From the NCBI GenBank assembly GCA_942159475.1, contig OW804097.1, positions 8,337,685-8,401,684 on the forward strand: 64,000 nucleotides of DNA, given 5' to 3'. Below the pieces are notes generated by a model that saw only the letters and a list, made by a program, of their open reading frames with translations, was not told where the DNA came from and ran no database searches. Positions 60,901 through 63,574 of the stretch are shown one piece after another. Source of the DNA: Sthenelais limicola (lineage: Eukaryota; Annelida; Polychaeta; Phyllodocida; Sigalionidae). A program made the translations under genes and the position numbers. The number at the start of each line of letters is the position of its first letter. The first letter of the stretch is position 1.

Positions 60901-63077
60901 CCAAACCTTAAATATAGAAACACTATTTAGATCATTACCACTTTCAATGATTTACCATCATTGGGGTATCTCAAAATCATTTTTTTTTCCTGACTTTTTG
61001 CGACTTATTTTTCTAAAACTTATCACATTTGTAAAGTTTCACAGAAAAATGAGCCAATATCCAATCCAATATCCAAAATCCAATATTCAATACACTGTCA
61101 CCCCCCAAAAGGAGAACATTCCTACAAAGAGATCTTTTGAAAAACATCAATTTTGCAACTTATCACACATTTTTATCTTGAAATACATATTCCTATTTAA
61201 TTCTTCATTACAGAAATTGATATGATGACAGTTATGGTGTGATAAGTTATGATGTTACATTTTGTGAAAGAGCACTGTCATGCGTATGAATACAATATGT
61301 TCCTACATACCTTTTGATGCTATTTTTAGCTTTGCCCCTGCTGCCATTAGGAGTGGGTTGATGTCAGAGATGGGACTGGCGGTCATGATGTTACCTCCCA
61401 GAGCCTGGAAAAATAAGTATATTCTTGGCAATTAGTTAACTTTATTTAGTTATTTTATCATGATCACTGGGCAATATTCATGAACACCAATCCTCTTAGA
61501 TCTAGTAGATCTATATTTTCAATCAAAGTAAATACAAAAAACCTGAAAGAATGAAATATAATGAGTATGAGAATAAGTGCAATACAACATAGGAATGAGT
61601 GAAATAAATCATACTCACTGCAACATTCCTTATTTGAGGACCAGCAAACCATTTCAACATCTCTATTATCGCAGCAAACACCCTTGTCTGGTATTCTGTA
61701 ATACAAGTTTAGTAAATAATTTCATTAAATTATTTCTTATCTGTTACAGACAAATGAGTCACAAGTCGCAAAATTGCTATTTTTAAAGGTGTTTTATTCA
61801 CAAGATCTTTTATCAGAATATTTTTATTTTTAGGGTGGTTACCAATTCTCGTAGCATAGACAAGTGTACCAAATTACAAGCCAGTATATATAGAGGGAGT
61901 TTGATATTATTAAATATAGCCATACATTTCTCAGGTCATCCTATGGAGTATAATTAGCAGCTTTACTAGTAATGTGTCCATCTAGAAATATTGGAATCTT
62001 TCTTTTCAAAGATAAAAATATCAAACTTAAAATATAAAAAGATGCATTAGCTGTCCTGATGTTTACCATCATTATAATCGGCTTGATCTTATCTTTTCAA
62101 ATAGTACATTTTTTTGTGATTTGTGCATTATTATTCTGTGACATATCACATTTTCAGAGAGAAATTGGTACAAAGGCTTGAAAATACTACTTAGGTAATT
62201 AAAGACCAGATAAACTACTATCCTCCTTGTGAAGTTTAGGTCTGCATTGATATGATTATAATCTTTGGACTATCATGCTTTTGAGTGTAGACACCAGTTT
62301 TGATATTTGATATTTGTACTATCAGAATCCTTCTGTTTCTGTACATTGTTTATGCTTACTTTGCCTTCGCAATAATGTTTTTGGCAATAACTAACTACTA
62401 CCGTTAGAATGTTTCTTGTGTATCGACTTTATTTCTATTAGTAACCACTATATTTTGATGTACAACTATACCTGAGGACAGAGTATATTACACAATGCTT
62501 AGCTGGAATACAAATATTTAAATACAATTAGGCCAAGAAAAAAATATGTGTGTTTCCGATTTACTACCCCTACCTAGGAAAACCTTTCCCTACCTAAAAA
62601 TTGTTTGACCATACCCAGTTTCTTTTTACCACATCTTACTTTTTTAAAAAAAATTTGACAAAGAAAGCTTATAAAAGCAGGAAAACTCGTTTTCCTAACC
62701 TGGAACTGTCAAAAAGCATATTCACCATGCTTAAAACAACTATTGTTATGAAATAGATATTTTTTTTCAGCTCCTGGGAGGTTGTTTCCTAAAAAACAAA
62801 ATTAAAAAAAAAAGTTACCACCCGCCTACCTAGATTTCAGCCAGATAAATCGGAAACACACCTATATATTTTTTGGCCTTAAAAACAATGATATGATTAG
62901 AATTTTCACCTGGTTGTTCTTCTACAGCTGCCCTCAGTACCGTCTCCAGTCTACCTAGAGTACAGGAGGCCCCCACATAGAGTCCCTCAGAGCTACTGGT
63001 AACCTCCAACAACTCCTCTATGTTGGTCACACATACCAGGACAGGGTAATCTGCCTGCTTGAGCTTCATCTCTATTC
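27856..63077 (-). CDS. XDH: Xanthine dehydrogenase, partial (26 exons, FAD domain to C terminus)
   Basis: Oxidises hypoxanthine to xanthine and xanthine to urate in purine breakdown, with NAD+ as acceptor; a soluble homodimer with molybdopterin, 2Fe-2S and FAD centres (family knowledge). Twenty-six exons join in phase to 1,072 residues, matching human XDH from about residue 260 to its end. The FAD domain has [24 protein letters not shown] and SRRREDDIA; Trp-Phe in LKWFAG points to XDH rather than aldehyde oxidase. The Mo domain has [51 protein letters not shown] and [10 protein letters not shown]. The residues equivalent to human Gln767, Glu802, Phe914, Phe1009 and Glu1261 are kept, but the Arg880 position is Thr. 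The 2Fe-2S exons lie beyond 64000. An 11.5-kb gypsy element sits in one intron. Confidence 0.93.
28214..28381 (-). CDS. XDH: XDH exon y ([10 protein letters not shown])
   Basis: Encodes [20 protein letters not shown] and [20 protein letters not shown]. The Glu of GEPP matches the catalytic base Glu1261 of human XDH. Confidence 0.94.
28648..28815 (-). CDS. XDH: XDH exon x
   Basis: Encodes [40 protein letters not shown] and [10 protein letters not shown]. Confidence 0.94.
28925..29270. repeat. 23-bp minisatellite in an XDH intron
   Basis: Units reading CATACTGTCATTGTGTACAG plus TGT repeat about 14 times with a 23-bp period. Two longer 31-base variants with an extra GTTACTGT (about 29026 and 29218) sit about 192 bases apart, hinting at a higher-order repeat. 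All frames are open only because of the repetition. Confidence 0.92.
29318..29404 (-). CDS. XDH: XDH exon w
   Basis: Encodes [20 protein letters not shown] and GQIEGAFVQ. Confidence 0.94.
29533..29662 (-). CDS. XDH: XDH exon v ([12 protein letters not shown])
   Basis: Encodes [20 protein letters not shown] and [20 protein letters not shown]. Confidence 0.93.
30194..30246 (-). CDS. XDH: XDH exon u
   Basis: A short 53-base exon encoding [17 protein letters not shown]. Acceptor CTTCCAG, donor GTGAGT. Confidence 0.85.
30610..30684 (-). CDS. XDH: XDH exon t
   Basis: Encodes [20 protein letters not shown] and SWEDW, 25 codons. Donor GTATGT. Confidence 0.92.
30732..30918. mobile_element. MITE-like element, family B, partial copy
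   Basis: Left end GTCAGAAAATGTACAATTTA matches family B; the right half is degenerate (ATTTAGCAGATTTAACTT). Confidence 0.45.
31108..31236 (-). CDS. XDH: XDH exon s
   Basis: Encodes [39 protein letters not shown]. Donor GTAAGT. Confidence 0.93.
31611..31673. repeat. Hairpin with GGCCGAAG core
   Basis: Arms 31611-31628 and 31656-31673 pair at 17 of 18 positions (GATTTAGGTGG..GGACC). The loop contains GGGCCGAAGC..TAGGCC. Confidence 0.8.
32037..32132 (-). CDS. XDH: XDH exon r ([12 protein letters not shown])
   Basis: Encodes [18 protein letters not shown] and [14 protein letters not shown]. The gypsy LTR begins 55 bases upstream of this exon (in gene sense). Confidence 0.94.
32184..32187. other. 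Target site duplication (left) of the gypsy element
   Basis: CTAG, repeated at 43736-43739 directly after the 3' LTR. Confidence 0.85.
32188..32791 (+). repeat. 5' LTR of the gypsy element
   Basis: 604 bp. Candidate TATA box TATATAA at 32245-32251 and poly(A) signal AATAAA at 32593-32598. Terminal 7-bp inverted repeat TGTAGTG/CACTACA. Confidence 0.96.
32794..32805 (+). other. Primer-binding site of the gypsy element
   Basis: TGGTGCCGTGCC, two bases after the LTR. TGG pairs with the tRNA CCA end; the tRNA was not identified. Confidence 0.75.
32902..34767 (+). CDS. gag: Gag polyprotein of the gypsy element
   Basis: A 621-residue structural protein that would form the particle and package the RNA. 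It starts at a true ATG with A at -3. Residues 1-300 are polar, Ser/Arg-rich and probably disordered. A retrotransposon gag domain follows at about 330-490 ([40 protein letters not shown]). A CCHC knuckle [14 protein letters not shown] lies at about 579-592. Pol follows in the -1 frame, open from 34740, so 27 bases overlap. Intact frame supports a recently active element. Confidence 0.92.
   Translation: MSYSDSAAQTEGGRYGTKSRRQDFVGRDPGPATPRSLPADFESPSSDRGARGGARPKYSGGNFAQWRGPPNDTEDSDLREKFRQSIAEELQTQVRELMDENFELRKRINTESVDNGPDGRLLEDHVKPSLETGTPQRREMTALESELLEMVQGIGKQNPTRGPVTSTFMDQKPASEPTANDPSIVSDQGGRDRDHRGVTFSRHTMMTSSPRRTRKRHDDSQWREPDRKRQGNHGREHGRGNSPSRHISPTGGHARSAYVTASPLFPQRRSQGDSDSSDEDRRQRSPSHISRRTNRSLVPGLEYDGPEESDEEFTFVHREEVENHPPKVPPVKMWDGKTAWRTYLMEVKVIAESHNWTSAQLLRQLRCGTRKQLAEMGDPPVDVNLRQFVEHMDANYGERSKFRLQAEFYNCRQTPGQAVRLFANEVARKGRKSFGRMDNTLRAVSLRIFLQGVTNAEMSAWVRLKQPRDLQSAVDWAEVWESCQLDSRSVTTINAAEAALVVPEIPAPNSRPSRRASRRAIVQATSAASASDSSDDGLQAAVIQVLQTWKGGQGRNGSGRTSGSTSQWRGKSERPRGRCYACGQEGHYIANCPKKAKKGDSELKAITDGKTSESENSNRTA
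34743..34749 (+). promoter_or_regulatory. Candidate -1 frameshift site between gag and pol
   Basis: GGAAAAC lies in the 27-base gag/pol overlap, read as G GAA AAC in the gag frame. It is close to, but not, the canonical X XXY YYZ heptamer. The alternative is reinitiation at the ATG at 34794, 27 bases past the gag stop. Confidence 0.4.
34776..39377 (+). CDS. pol: Pol polyprotein (PR-RT-RNaseH-IN) with C-terminal AT-hooks
   Basis: Numbering is from the GTG at 34776; the frame is open from 34740 and its first ATG is at 34794, so translation probably begins by frameshift or reinitiation. Protease: [10 protein letters not shown] with catalytic Asp143 (DQGA, where DTGA/DSGA is usual). [20 protein letters not shown] and YLDD at 614-617. 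RNase [10 protein letters not shown] at about 768, RTDHASL, ADALSR. Integrase: His-Cys zinc site (about 1005-1050), then Asp1075, Asp1135 and Glu1171 with 35 residues between the last two. A GPF-type module ([11 protein letters not shown]) follows. After that come four AT-hook cores, GRP-type, with the Arg at 1402, 1442, 1465 and 1491. It copies the element RNA and inserts the DNA into host chromatin. No frame breaks seen. Confidence 0.95.
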   Translation: MRSGESMALRSTTIRVVSAQHAEDGSEALTPVCREAGRVIQDSCPLPKTDTSWSSDETTHPGIGVDPVDSFADSDPDVLWGRAELRAVVGQVLVVEEGPDNLAVVQQVSGDEQRTLKIRDACIAERWYATVSVNGDIGEFLWDQGATTSLVTKRFYDSLHQQPPMAPSRLACMMGGGSQITVHGCALIPVTLGKRTYMITCLVVTGLAGPESGILAQDFALLHSCNIYCSGKLALSNGADAVKMHHWRGSRPLRMSPSVKTIEAKETEDGYEVTLREAVVILPRSVTLAKIDVRRCSDTSTGLMFEPDQRLLKEYSLGCLNTYVTADEKAVIAFSNPSGESLRLETDVVVGKVSEVTLQSSPATCPEGVDPGIRRAIINSIQMVELPSVVDDDLIAPDIPVPPSTECPLAKLVRETHLTDQSEKLQVAELLTEFRECFALPGDEPGHTHVVRHVIDTGNSRPIKLCYRRIPVAKRDLAEAEIWRMYEQGRIEHSNSPWGAPIVMVGKKDGSQRFCVDYRQLNSVTVKDSFPLPRIDECVEALGGNQWFCTLDLECGYWQIAMDEESKQKTAFLSSAGLFQFKVMSFGLCNAPATFQRMMDRMLGDLRWKACLVYLDDVVVFGEAFAECLLNLRQVLEKIREFGLKLKPMKCELFRREVEYLGRIVSHKGICADPKKVQKVREWPIPKNAKEIRQFLGFASYYREFQPNFSIVAAPLQEVVNSAGREKRYSKPIEWSPECDVAFQGIKELLTSAPVLGYPQKEGKFILDTDASGFGMAGVLSQIQDEKEVVLGYASNSLDKAQRNYCATKRELLAVLTYLKKFRHYLLGNRNFIVRTDHASLRWLLNFKDPTDMLARWLTQMQEFGLDQSMILHRARKKHVNADALSRVPTRKCVRVDCADCGAHDAVVATATVSLAPQEDVIQKAQQSDPTIRRVIDVLEGTKPVPDKQSLSAESDEYCTYIHDRGSLEMRNGVLCYEWVRPSTGRTYLRKIIPTALRSEVFHAMHGPKTAGHFGFLKTSWAAKMKYFWPGMRGDLKRWLRACPECSMRKTRGGGGITPLKKELHGERWSRVCLDIIGPFRPSPRGNNYVMVVTDHFSKWAEAYPMPDHTAERCAEVLFREWILRFGCPVSLQTDGAPEFRSALLRSMFEMLGIEKLLTLPYRPQSNGQAERFNRVLVEQLSCLTDYSATDWDMLAPCVAHAYRGSVHASTLCTPNAVVFGAELVTPMDLIYGVEPGGLDFPCRVAFVENLKHWLRLGHQFVRENLGVSAIHQKRDYDRKSNPKRFEVGAVVYRYNHPQASKKIGPKWDGPFKVKRFIGGTTYELETAQGIVRCHVDYLKRAFDENGPIQVVNLDRAREFCALQEAGRDILRLERGKVLPGTECPTRREKEKVSIGVKPRGRPRKERNKECNATATKGMVLSVAPDPPDSPQPVAAPRKVGRPRKAVAEAPVVPVPCPPTRKRGRPPKTAAKAKAPRTPPAVYSTVKRRGRPKKTEAAAKVGRGLRKRRDESPAEVVTRTRVRRPPDRLQPGS
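39378..40486 (+). other. Spacer between pol and the third frame
   Basis: About 1.1 kb without a coding frame of note. It ends in three TTTCCGTGTGA-like 11-bp repeats just upstream of the third-frame ATG. It could hold a splice acceptor or an internal promoter for that frame; neither can be assigned. Confidence 0.4.
40487..41470 (+). CDS. Third-frame protein, part 1: acidic and RS-rich with C2H2-type zinc fingers
   Basis: 327 residues in the position where other gypsy elements carry env, but with no signal peptide or membrane segment. Starts at ATG (A at -3). The N-terminal 60 residues are acidic. Residues about 65-130 are Arg/Ser/Lys-rich ([27 protein letters not shown]), suggesting nucleic-acid binding or nuclear location. 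Near the end are one C-x4-C..H-x4-H finger (CPFAVC to HFCEEH) and a second, CPSSSC-x12-H, which is cut short by the TAA stop at 41468. The frame goes on without shift after that stop. No family recognised; function unknown. Confidence 0.8.
   Translation: MSRTESRHEDDESLSGETTEEEIPVEVEAKLLEQEGEDEVAPFQALSEAEFAQALSDAAQEDPDSVKIEATEKRTSPRKSPRRGRSNATERTAGRGQSRSPGRGRVGRERGRSADKKHGLRPLSVNVERMDIDSPGVAGASAVTKPKGAEGKPVAKTPKKRVMKVHRERLSVRSARFRDVEKVADLRTLYEEGMELYPIDPSTDVPGKFVPIDDESEDESAEFTDNLMERYETRLWPSLFRKEQTDAGTYQKVAYAAELWKPGFRCPFAVCRCPRMNTSGVKTYATRERLFRHFCEEHGTRREVWTCPSSSCLQRLDRRIELVRHLQ
41480..42532 (+). CDS. Third-frame protein, part 2: coiled-coil region
   Basis: Same frame as the preceding 327-codon part, separated only by TAA at 41468-41470. 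About 350 codons from the first alternative start (GTG) and no ATG until 41560, so it is unlikely to start on its own by ordinary scanning. Residues about 125-240 are heptad-like and charged ([36 protein letters not shown]), a probable coiled coil. The rest is Pro/Met-rich ([16 protein letters not shown]). It could be reached by readthrough or by splicing (AAG/GTGAGA overlaps the stop), or may be the dead half of a mutated gene. Confidence 0.6.
   Translation: MAHKSSRDKAVEKAQTVTPTREVNTLFMWTTYLTNADLHLVRRKATKAASKDTGFARPAASAAAGAPSSSKAQSGKKGKKRDRSRSNSRSSSYGIPPTPKRIATCAQQAAEGLVAQLPPPVPTAELLATGETAVMEVLEQASEAVLTVETRVNEVLHTLAEPLRQLQTVRDQVQELATLREENRCNARLIRDQRRGLKERDDKIRVQEEIIGNLRAELEDAGREPRLQPQSQVPRSVPSSTVTSATQSQRPDLATEEVPMPSQFPATPAPMLMDQHSMQRFFMFGRLMNEFMGAQPLSGGLVPNPAMPVSFQMMPPMPVTPGRDRPTTPAVIDPADIPEHGMEDTEQKEK
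42533..43120 (+). other. 3' untranslated part of the gypsy element
   Basis: Non-coding, with a run of GATGACGNNNGATG-like words at 42580-42740, then AT-rich sequence down to the polypurine tract. Confidence 0.5.
43120..43131 (+). other. Polypurine tract of the gypsy element
   Basis: TGGAGGGGGTAT directly before the 3' LTR start TGTAGTG. Confidence 0.8.
43132..43735 (+). repeat. 3' LTR of the gypsy element
   Basis: 604 bp. TATATAA at 43189-43195 and AATAAA at 43537-43542. One difference from the 5' copy by eye. Confidence 0.96.
44209..44290 (-). CDS. XDH: XDH exon q (PTKYGIGFT)
   Basis: Encodes [20 protein letters not shown] and TKPSKNK; the Phe of GIGFT matches human Phe1009. The following intron contains the gypsy element. 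Confidence 0.92.
44331..44498 (-). other. Open peptide segment of unknown origin in an XDH intron
   Basis: After an AG that could be an acceptor, 55 codons are open with protein-like composition ([30 protein letters not shown]) and end in TAG. Its phase does not fit XDH exons p or q. It may be a fragment of a processed pseudogene. No family recognised. Confidence 0.25.
44802..44947 (-). CDS. XDH: XDH exon p
   Basis: Encodes [33 protein letters not shown] and NATEFNR. Acceptor TTTTAG, donor GTGAGG. Confidence 0.92.
45104..45520 (+). repeat. Dispersed repeat D, copy 2 (interrupted)
   Basis: Starts CTAGACAATTTGTAATCCCATGAG and shares TTTCACCAAAAATAAACACAAGC with copy 1. After an unrelated stretch it resumes with TTTCACCAATTGACAGGGAAT, matching copy 3. 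Confidence 0.5.
45757..45830 (+). pseudogene. tRNA-like remnant
   Basis: GGGACATAGCTCAGTCGGTATGA resembles a tRNA 5' half with an A box (TAGCTCAGTCGGT). The B-box region is degenerate (GGTTGGACGC), so it is a relic or SINE head, not a working tRNA. Confidence 0.35.
46273..46464 (-). CDS. XDH: XDH exon o (NTAFRGFG; Arg880 position is Thr)
   Basis: Encodes [40 protein letters not shown] and KDPCT. Aligning FSNAG and DNCYK with human XDH puts Thr of VLQT at the Arg880 position. The Phe914 equivalent in FRGFG is kept. Confidence 0.92.
47819..47873 (+). mobile_element. Short poly(A)-tailed retro-insertion
   Basis: A 55-base insert ending CTGAATAAAACGTTGTTGC and an A-rich tail is flanked by AAATAGTCAGGATG at 47805-47818 and 47874-47887. 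This is the signature of LINE-driven target-primed integration of a truncated RNA. Confidence 0.7.
47985..48072 (-). pseudogene. tRNA-Leu/Ser-like relic or SINE head
   Basis: On the minus strand, GCGGGGTGGCCAAGTGGTCT has a class II tRNA A box and GGTTCACACCC a B box. The anticodon arm does not fold, so it is a relic or a tRNA-derived SINE promoter. Confidence 0.4.
48165..48251 (-). CDS. XDH: XDH exon n
   Basis: Encodes [20 protein letters not shown] and GSSLGASWA, 29 codons. Donor GTGAGT. Confidence 0.92.
48414..48501 (-). CDS. XDH: XDH exon m (LDRDQDML)
   Basis: Encodes [20 protein letters not shown] and HPFLSKYK. The end of the exon is partly duplicated in the intron about 46 bases away (TTGCTGAGGAAGGGG on the plus strand near 48374 and 48422). 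Confidence 0.93.
48957..49075 (-). mobile_element. LINE 3' tail fragment
   Basis: The minus strand ends TTGGACAAATAAAAGATTAT followed by CTATT repeats. Such short-repeat tails after a polymerase-read 3' end are typical of CR1/L2-type LINEs. Confidence 0.5.
49422..49491 (-). CDS. XDH: XDH exon l (GGAFGGKE active-site loop)
   Basis: Encodes [20 protein letters not shown]; the Glu matches human Glu802, which contacts substrate. Confidence 0.92.
49571..49911. mobile_element. MITE-like element, family C, copy 2
   Basis: CAATAGGGCATTTGCATG on the left and CATGCAAATCCTCTGTTAT on the right; matches 8149-8486 in the same orientation with many substitutions. Confidence 0.65.
50066..50470. mobile_element. 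MITE-like element, family A, copy 1
   Basis: Inverted ends GTGTTTCAGGAAAATGAGAC and GACTCATTTTCCTAAAACAT, about 45 bases each with TAAGTCGCAAAAT inward. Interior shares ATTGACCCCCAGAAATATTGG and ATCGGCTTGATCTC with other copies. Non-coding. Confidence 0.75.
50880..50943 (-). CDS. XDH: XDH exon k
   Basis: Encodes [20 protein letters not shown] and MG. Acceptor CTTTCAG, donor GTATGA. Confidence 0.92.
50993..51231. mobile_element. MITE-like element, family B, copy 2
   Basis: Left GGGTGAATCGCCAGAGAATG, right TGTACATTTTCTGTCGATTT followed by CACCC. Interior TTTGGTAATGTTGAACTG matches the family. Confidence 0.6.
51450..51778. repeat. Polypurine tract (G/A, about 330 bp)
   Basis: Almost only G and A on the plus strand, with short GGGAGAGG-type repeats. 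Lies in the XDH intron after exon j. It is a candidate for triplex DNA. Frames open through it are composition artefacts. Confidence 0.85.
51782..52106 (-). repeat. 53-bp tandem repeat carrying copies of an exon edge and 5' splice site
   Basis: CTCACCTGG recurs at 51784, 51837, 51890, 51943, 51996 and 52049, and the real exon border has it at 52102: an exact 53-bp period. On the minus strand every unit contains CAAGTGAGGGCCAG/GTGAG, a near copy of the exon j end CAAGTGGAGCCCAG/GTGAG. Confidence 0.92.
52107..52328 (-). CDS. XDH: XDH exon j (GGQEHFYLE)
   Basis: Encodes [32 protein letters not shown] and SCQNPSGAQ; the Gln of SCQN matches human Gln767, a Mo-cofactor ligand region. Its 5' splice site CCCAG/GTGAGA is followed by six tandem copies of a splice-site-bearing repeat. 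Confidence 0.93.
52921..53040 (-). CDS. XDH: XDH exon i
   Basis: Encodes [20 protein letters not shown] and [13 protein letters not shown], exactly 40 codons. Confidence 0.93.
53253..53425 (-). CDS. XDH: XDH exon h (Mo domain start)
   Basis: Encodes [31 protein letters not shown] and GEIFASEK. Donor GTAAGA. Confidence 0.93.
53462..53872. mobile_element. MITE-like element, family A, copy 2
   Basis: Starts TGTGATGTGTTCCAGGAAAA and ends TTTTCCTAAAACGGATCACA, with AGTCGCAGAATTGATATTTT inside the left arm. Confidence 0.75.
54098..54404. mobile_element. MITE-like element, family A, copy 3 (inverted)
   Basis: TTGTGATCCGTCTTAGGAAA on the left, TTTTCCTAAAACGGATCACA on the right; the interior runs opposite to copies 1 and 2. 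Confidence 0.75.
54545..54753. mobile_element. MITE-like element, family B, copy 3
   Basis: Right end GCGAATTGTACATTTTCCGG followed by AAATCTGACCCA is clear; the left end is fused to a family A end. It stops 11 bases from XDH exon g. Confidence 0.55.
54765..54972 (-). CDS. XDH: XDH exon g (linker to Mo domain)
   Basis: Encodes [20 protein letters not shown] and VDDMPKYR. Acceptor TTTAAAG and donor AGAG/GTGGGT are chosen because they alone keep phase with exons f and h. Confidence 0.88.
55340..56225. repeat. Three diverged copies of a 170-200-bp unit in an XDH intron
   Basis: Each copy has CNTTATTTAAA(T/C)NC.., then AAAAGCA(C/T)GC(T/G)CTTT, TCAGAATT-like, CAACATNTTGGNAATGTAT, GAGTAGAAATA and a GCGGGAGCATAATTTCCCCG-like end (about 55345-55520, 55805-55975, 56070-56225). 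Spacing is unequal. Confidence 0.65.
57010..57352. mobile_element. MITE-like element, family E
   Basis: Left TTAAGCTGCCTCTACATCAG and right, in reverse complement, TAAAGCTGTGTCTACACCAG form 22-bp inverted ends, both followed by TCC. Interior rich in GCCGAT/TGGCAA words. One copy seen. Confidence 0.6.
57375..57549 (-). CDS. XDH: XDH exon f (end of FAD domain)
   Basis: Encodes [32 protein letters not shown] and [12 protein letters not shown]. Donor GTAAGC. Confidence 0.93.
57837..58021 (-). CDS. XDH: XDH exon e (FAD domain, RREDDIA)
   Basis: Encodes [20 protein letters not shown] through [18 protein letters not shown] is the conserved segment near FAD and NAD. Acceptor TTCCAG, donor GTAAGA. 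Confidence 0.93.
58071..58240. mobile_element. MITE-like element, family B, truncated copy
   Basis: GGGTCAGATTTTTAGAAAAT at the left and CCTAACCAAACAGATTGCTA inside match the copy at 60491; the right end is lost. Confidence 0.6.
58551..58627 (+). pseudogene. tRNA-Trp-like relic
   Basis: The anticodon arm CCAGACTCCAAACTGG would present CCA (Trp), and GGTCGAGTCCC resembles a B box, with GCAGCCA at the 3' end. The 5' acceptor and D arm do not pair well, so it is probably a pseudogene. Confidence 0.35.
58680..58835. repeat. 34-bp tandem repeat, about four copies
   Basis: GCACTCCCATGCRTAGGACR recurs at about 58697 (diverged), 58732, 58766 and 58800, a period of 34-35. Confidence 0.8.
58845..59080 (-). 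mobile_element. Dispersed repeat F, copy 1
   Basis: Reverse complement of two blocks at 63570-63700 and 63938-64000: shared words are TCAGGACAGCGCCGCCAACG (with changes), AACGACCAAG, ACACGTCACAT, ACAACGCTTCACCG and GACGCACNTTCTAATAACGT. Confidence 0.65.
59105..59292 (-). repeat. Dispersed repeat D, copy 3
   Basis: Reverse complement begins CTAGACGAATCATGGCCGTG and contains the same core words as 26272-26400. Confidence 0.7.
59293..59910 (-). pseudogene. LINE reverse transcriptase fragment, broken
   Basis: The minus strand encodes non-LTR RT motifs in order: [46 protein letters not shown], then (after a frame break near 59640) [18 protein letters not shown], and [13 protein letters not shown]. 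The palm YADD and later parts are absent, and a dispersed repeat follows. Non-functional. Confidence 0.8.
60200..60335 (+). mobile_element. LINE 3' end with ATTGA repeats
   Basis: ACATGGCTCCTATTTGTACA, then AATAAAGAATATT and ATTGAATTGAATTGAA, the tail form common in L2-like LINEs. It ends just before XDH exon d. Confidence 0.55.
60349..60461 (-). CDS. XDH: XDH exon d (FAD domain)
   Basis: Encodes [20 protein letters not shown] to LIPYTQQ (FFTGYR motif). Acceptor TTGCAG, donor GTGAGA. Confidence 0.92.
60491..60720. mobile_element. MITE-like element, family B, copy 4
   Basis: CAGATTTTCATTTTCAGAAA at the left and CATTTTCTGAAAATCTGACC at the right. Interior GGTNACCCTAACCAAACAGATT. Confidence 0.7.
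60724..61030. mobile_element. MITE-like element, family A, copy 4
   Basis: Left ATCTGTTACAAGAAAATGAG, right TTTTTGCGACTTATTTTTCT. Contains a G-run at 60829-60852. A related right-end fragment lies at about 61084-61195. Confidence 0.65.
61311..61404 (-). CDS. XDH: XDH exon c (FAD domain)
   Basis: Encodes [20 protein letters not shown] and [11 protein letters not shown], the conserved FAD-binding stretch. Acceptor TTCCAG, donor GTATGT. Confidence 0.93.
61619..61695 (-). CDS. XDH: XDH exon b (FAD domain)
   Basis: Encodes [20 protein letters not shown] to RNVA. Contains the XDH-type WFAG. Confidence 0.9.
61738..62150. mobile_element. MITE-like element, family A, copy 5
   Basis: Left TTACAGACAAATGAGTCACA, with AGTCGCAAAATTGCTATTTT; right TCTGTGACATATCACATTTT. 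Interior ATCGGCTTGATCTTATCTTT as in copy 1. Confidence 0.65.
62529..62881. mobile_element. MITE-like element, family G
   Basis: About 45-bp inverted ends: TTAGGCCAAGAAAAAAATAT then GTGTGTTTCCGATTTA at the left, TAAATCGGAAACACACCTAT then TTTTTTGGCCTTAA at the right. It ends 28 bases from the 5' splice site of XDH exon a. Confidence 0.75.
62910..63077 (-). CDS. XDH: XDH exon a (FAD domain)
   Basis: First visible exon. Acceptor ATTACAG, donor GTGAAA. Encodes [17 protein letters not shown] to EEQP; needs one base from an exon outside the window. Confidence 0.92.
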
Positions 63078-63574
63078 CTGTAATCAAGTAAAGTAATAAC
63101 ATTTTACTGCACCCTGTCACTTTTGTTGCCTTTCACTTCAAAGTTGTGGTGCAAAGCTGCACTCTCAGATAACGTTGGTCGGAAACCAAAGATGTTTTAC
63201 TATTTGTTCCAATCTTATTAAAATCCATCTAAAAGTAATTTGATCAAATTTTGTCTGGTCTTCTTGCTAAAAAGTCAATTCTTTTTAAAACATTGCAACT
63301 TTATTTTGTCTATTCTGCCGACTTGGCTTCTACAATCTAAGTGTTTACACAACACGGCAACCTTATTTTGACCACTAAAGTATTCTCACAATGACTTTTG
63401 CTTTTTGGTTTTCAAATTTTCTATACCTTCTGCCTCACTTGTATGGGAGGCCTTCTATTTTTAAAATTGCATGTATTCAACTTGTCTGACCTTACTGTAT
63501 AAAAATGACCCGTCAAACCCCCTCTACAATCTACAATTTTGTGATGGTAATGACTGAGAATGCAGCTTTTACCC

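Noticed and set aside
27856..63077. Aldehyde oxidase instead of xanthine dehydrogenase
   Set aside because: LKWFAG, Glu in GGKET and the KPW C terminus fit XDH better, although Arg880 is replaced.
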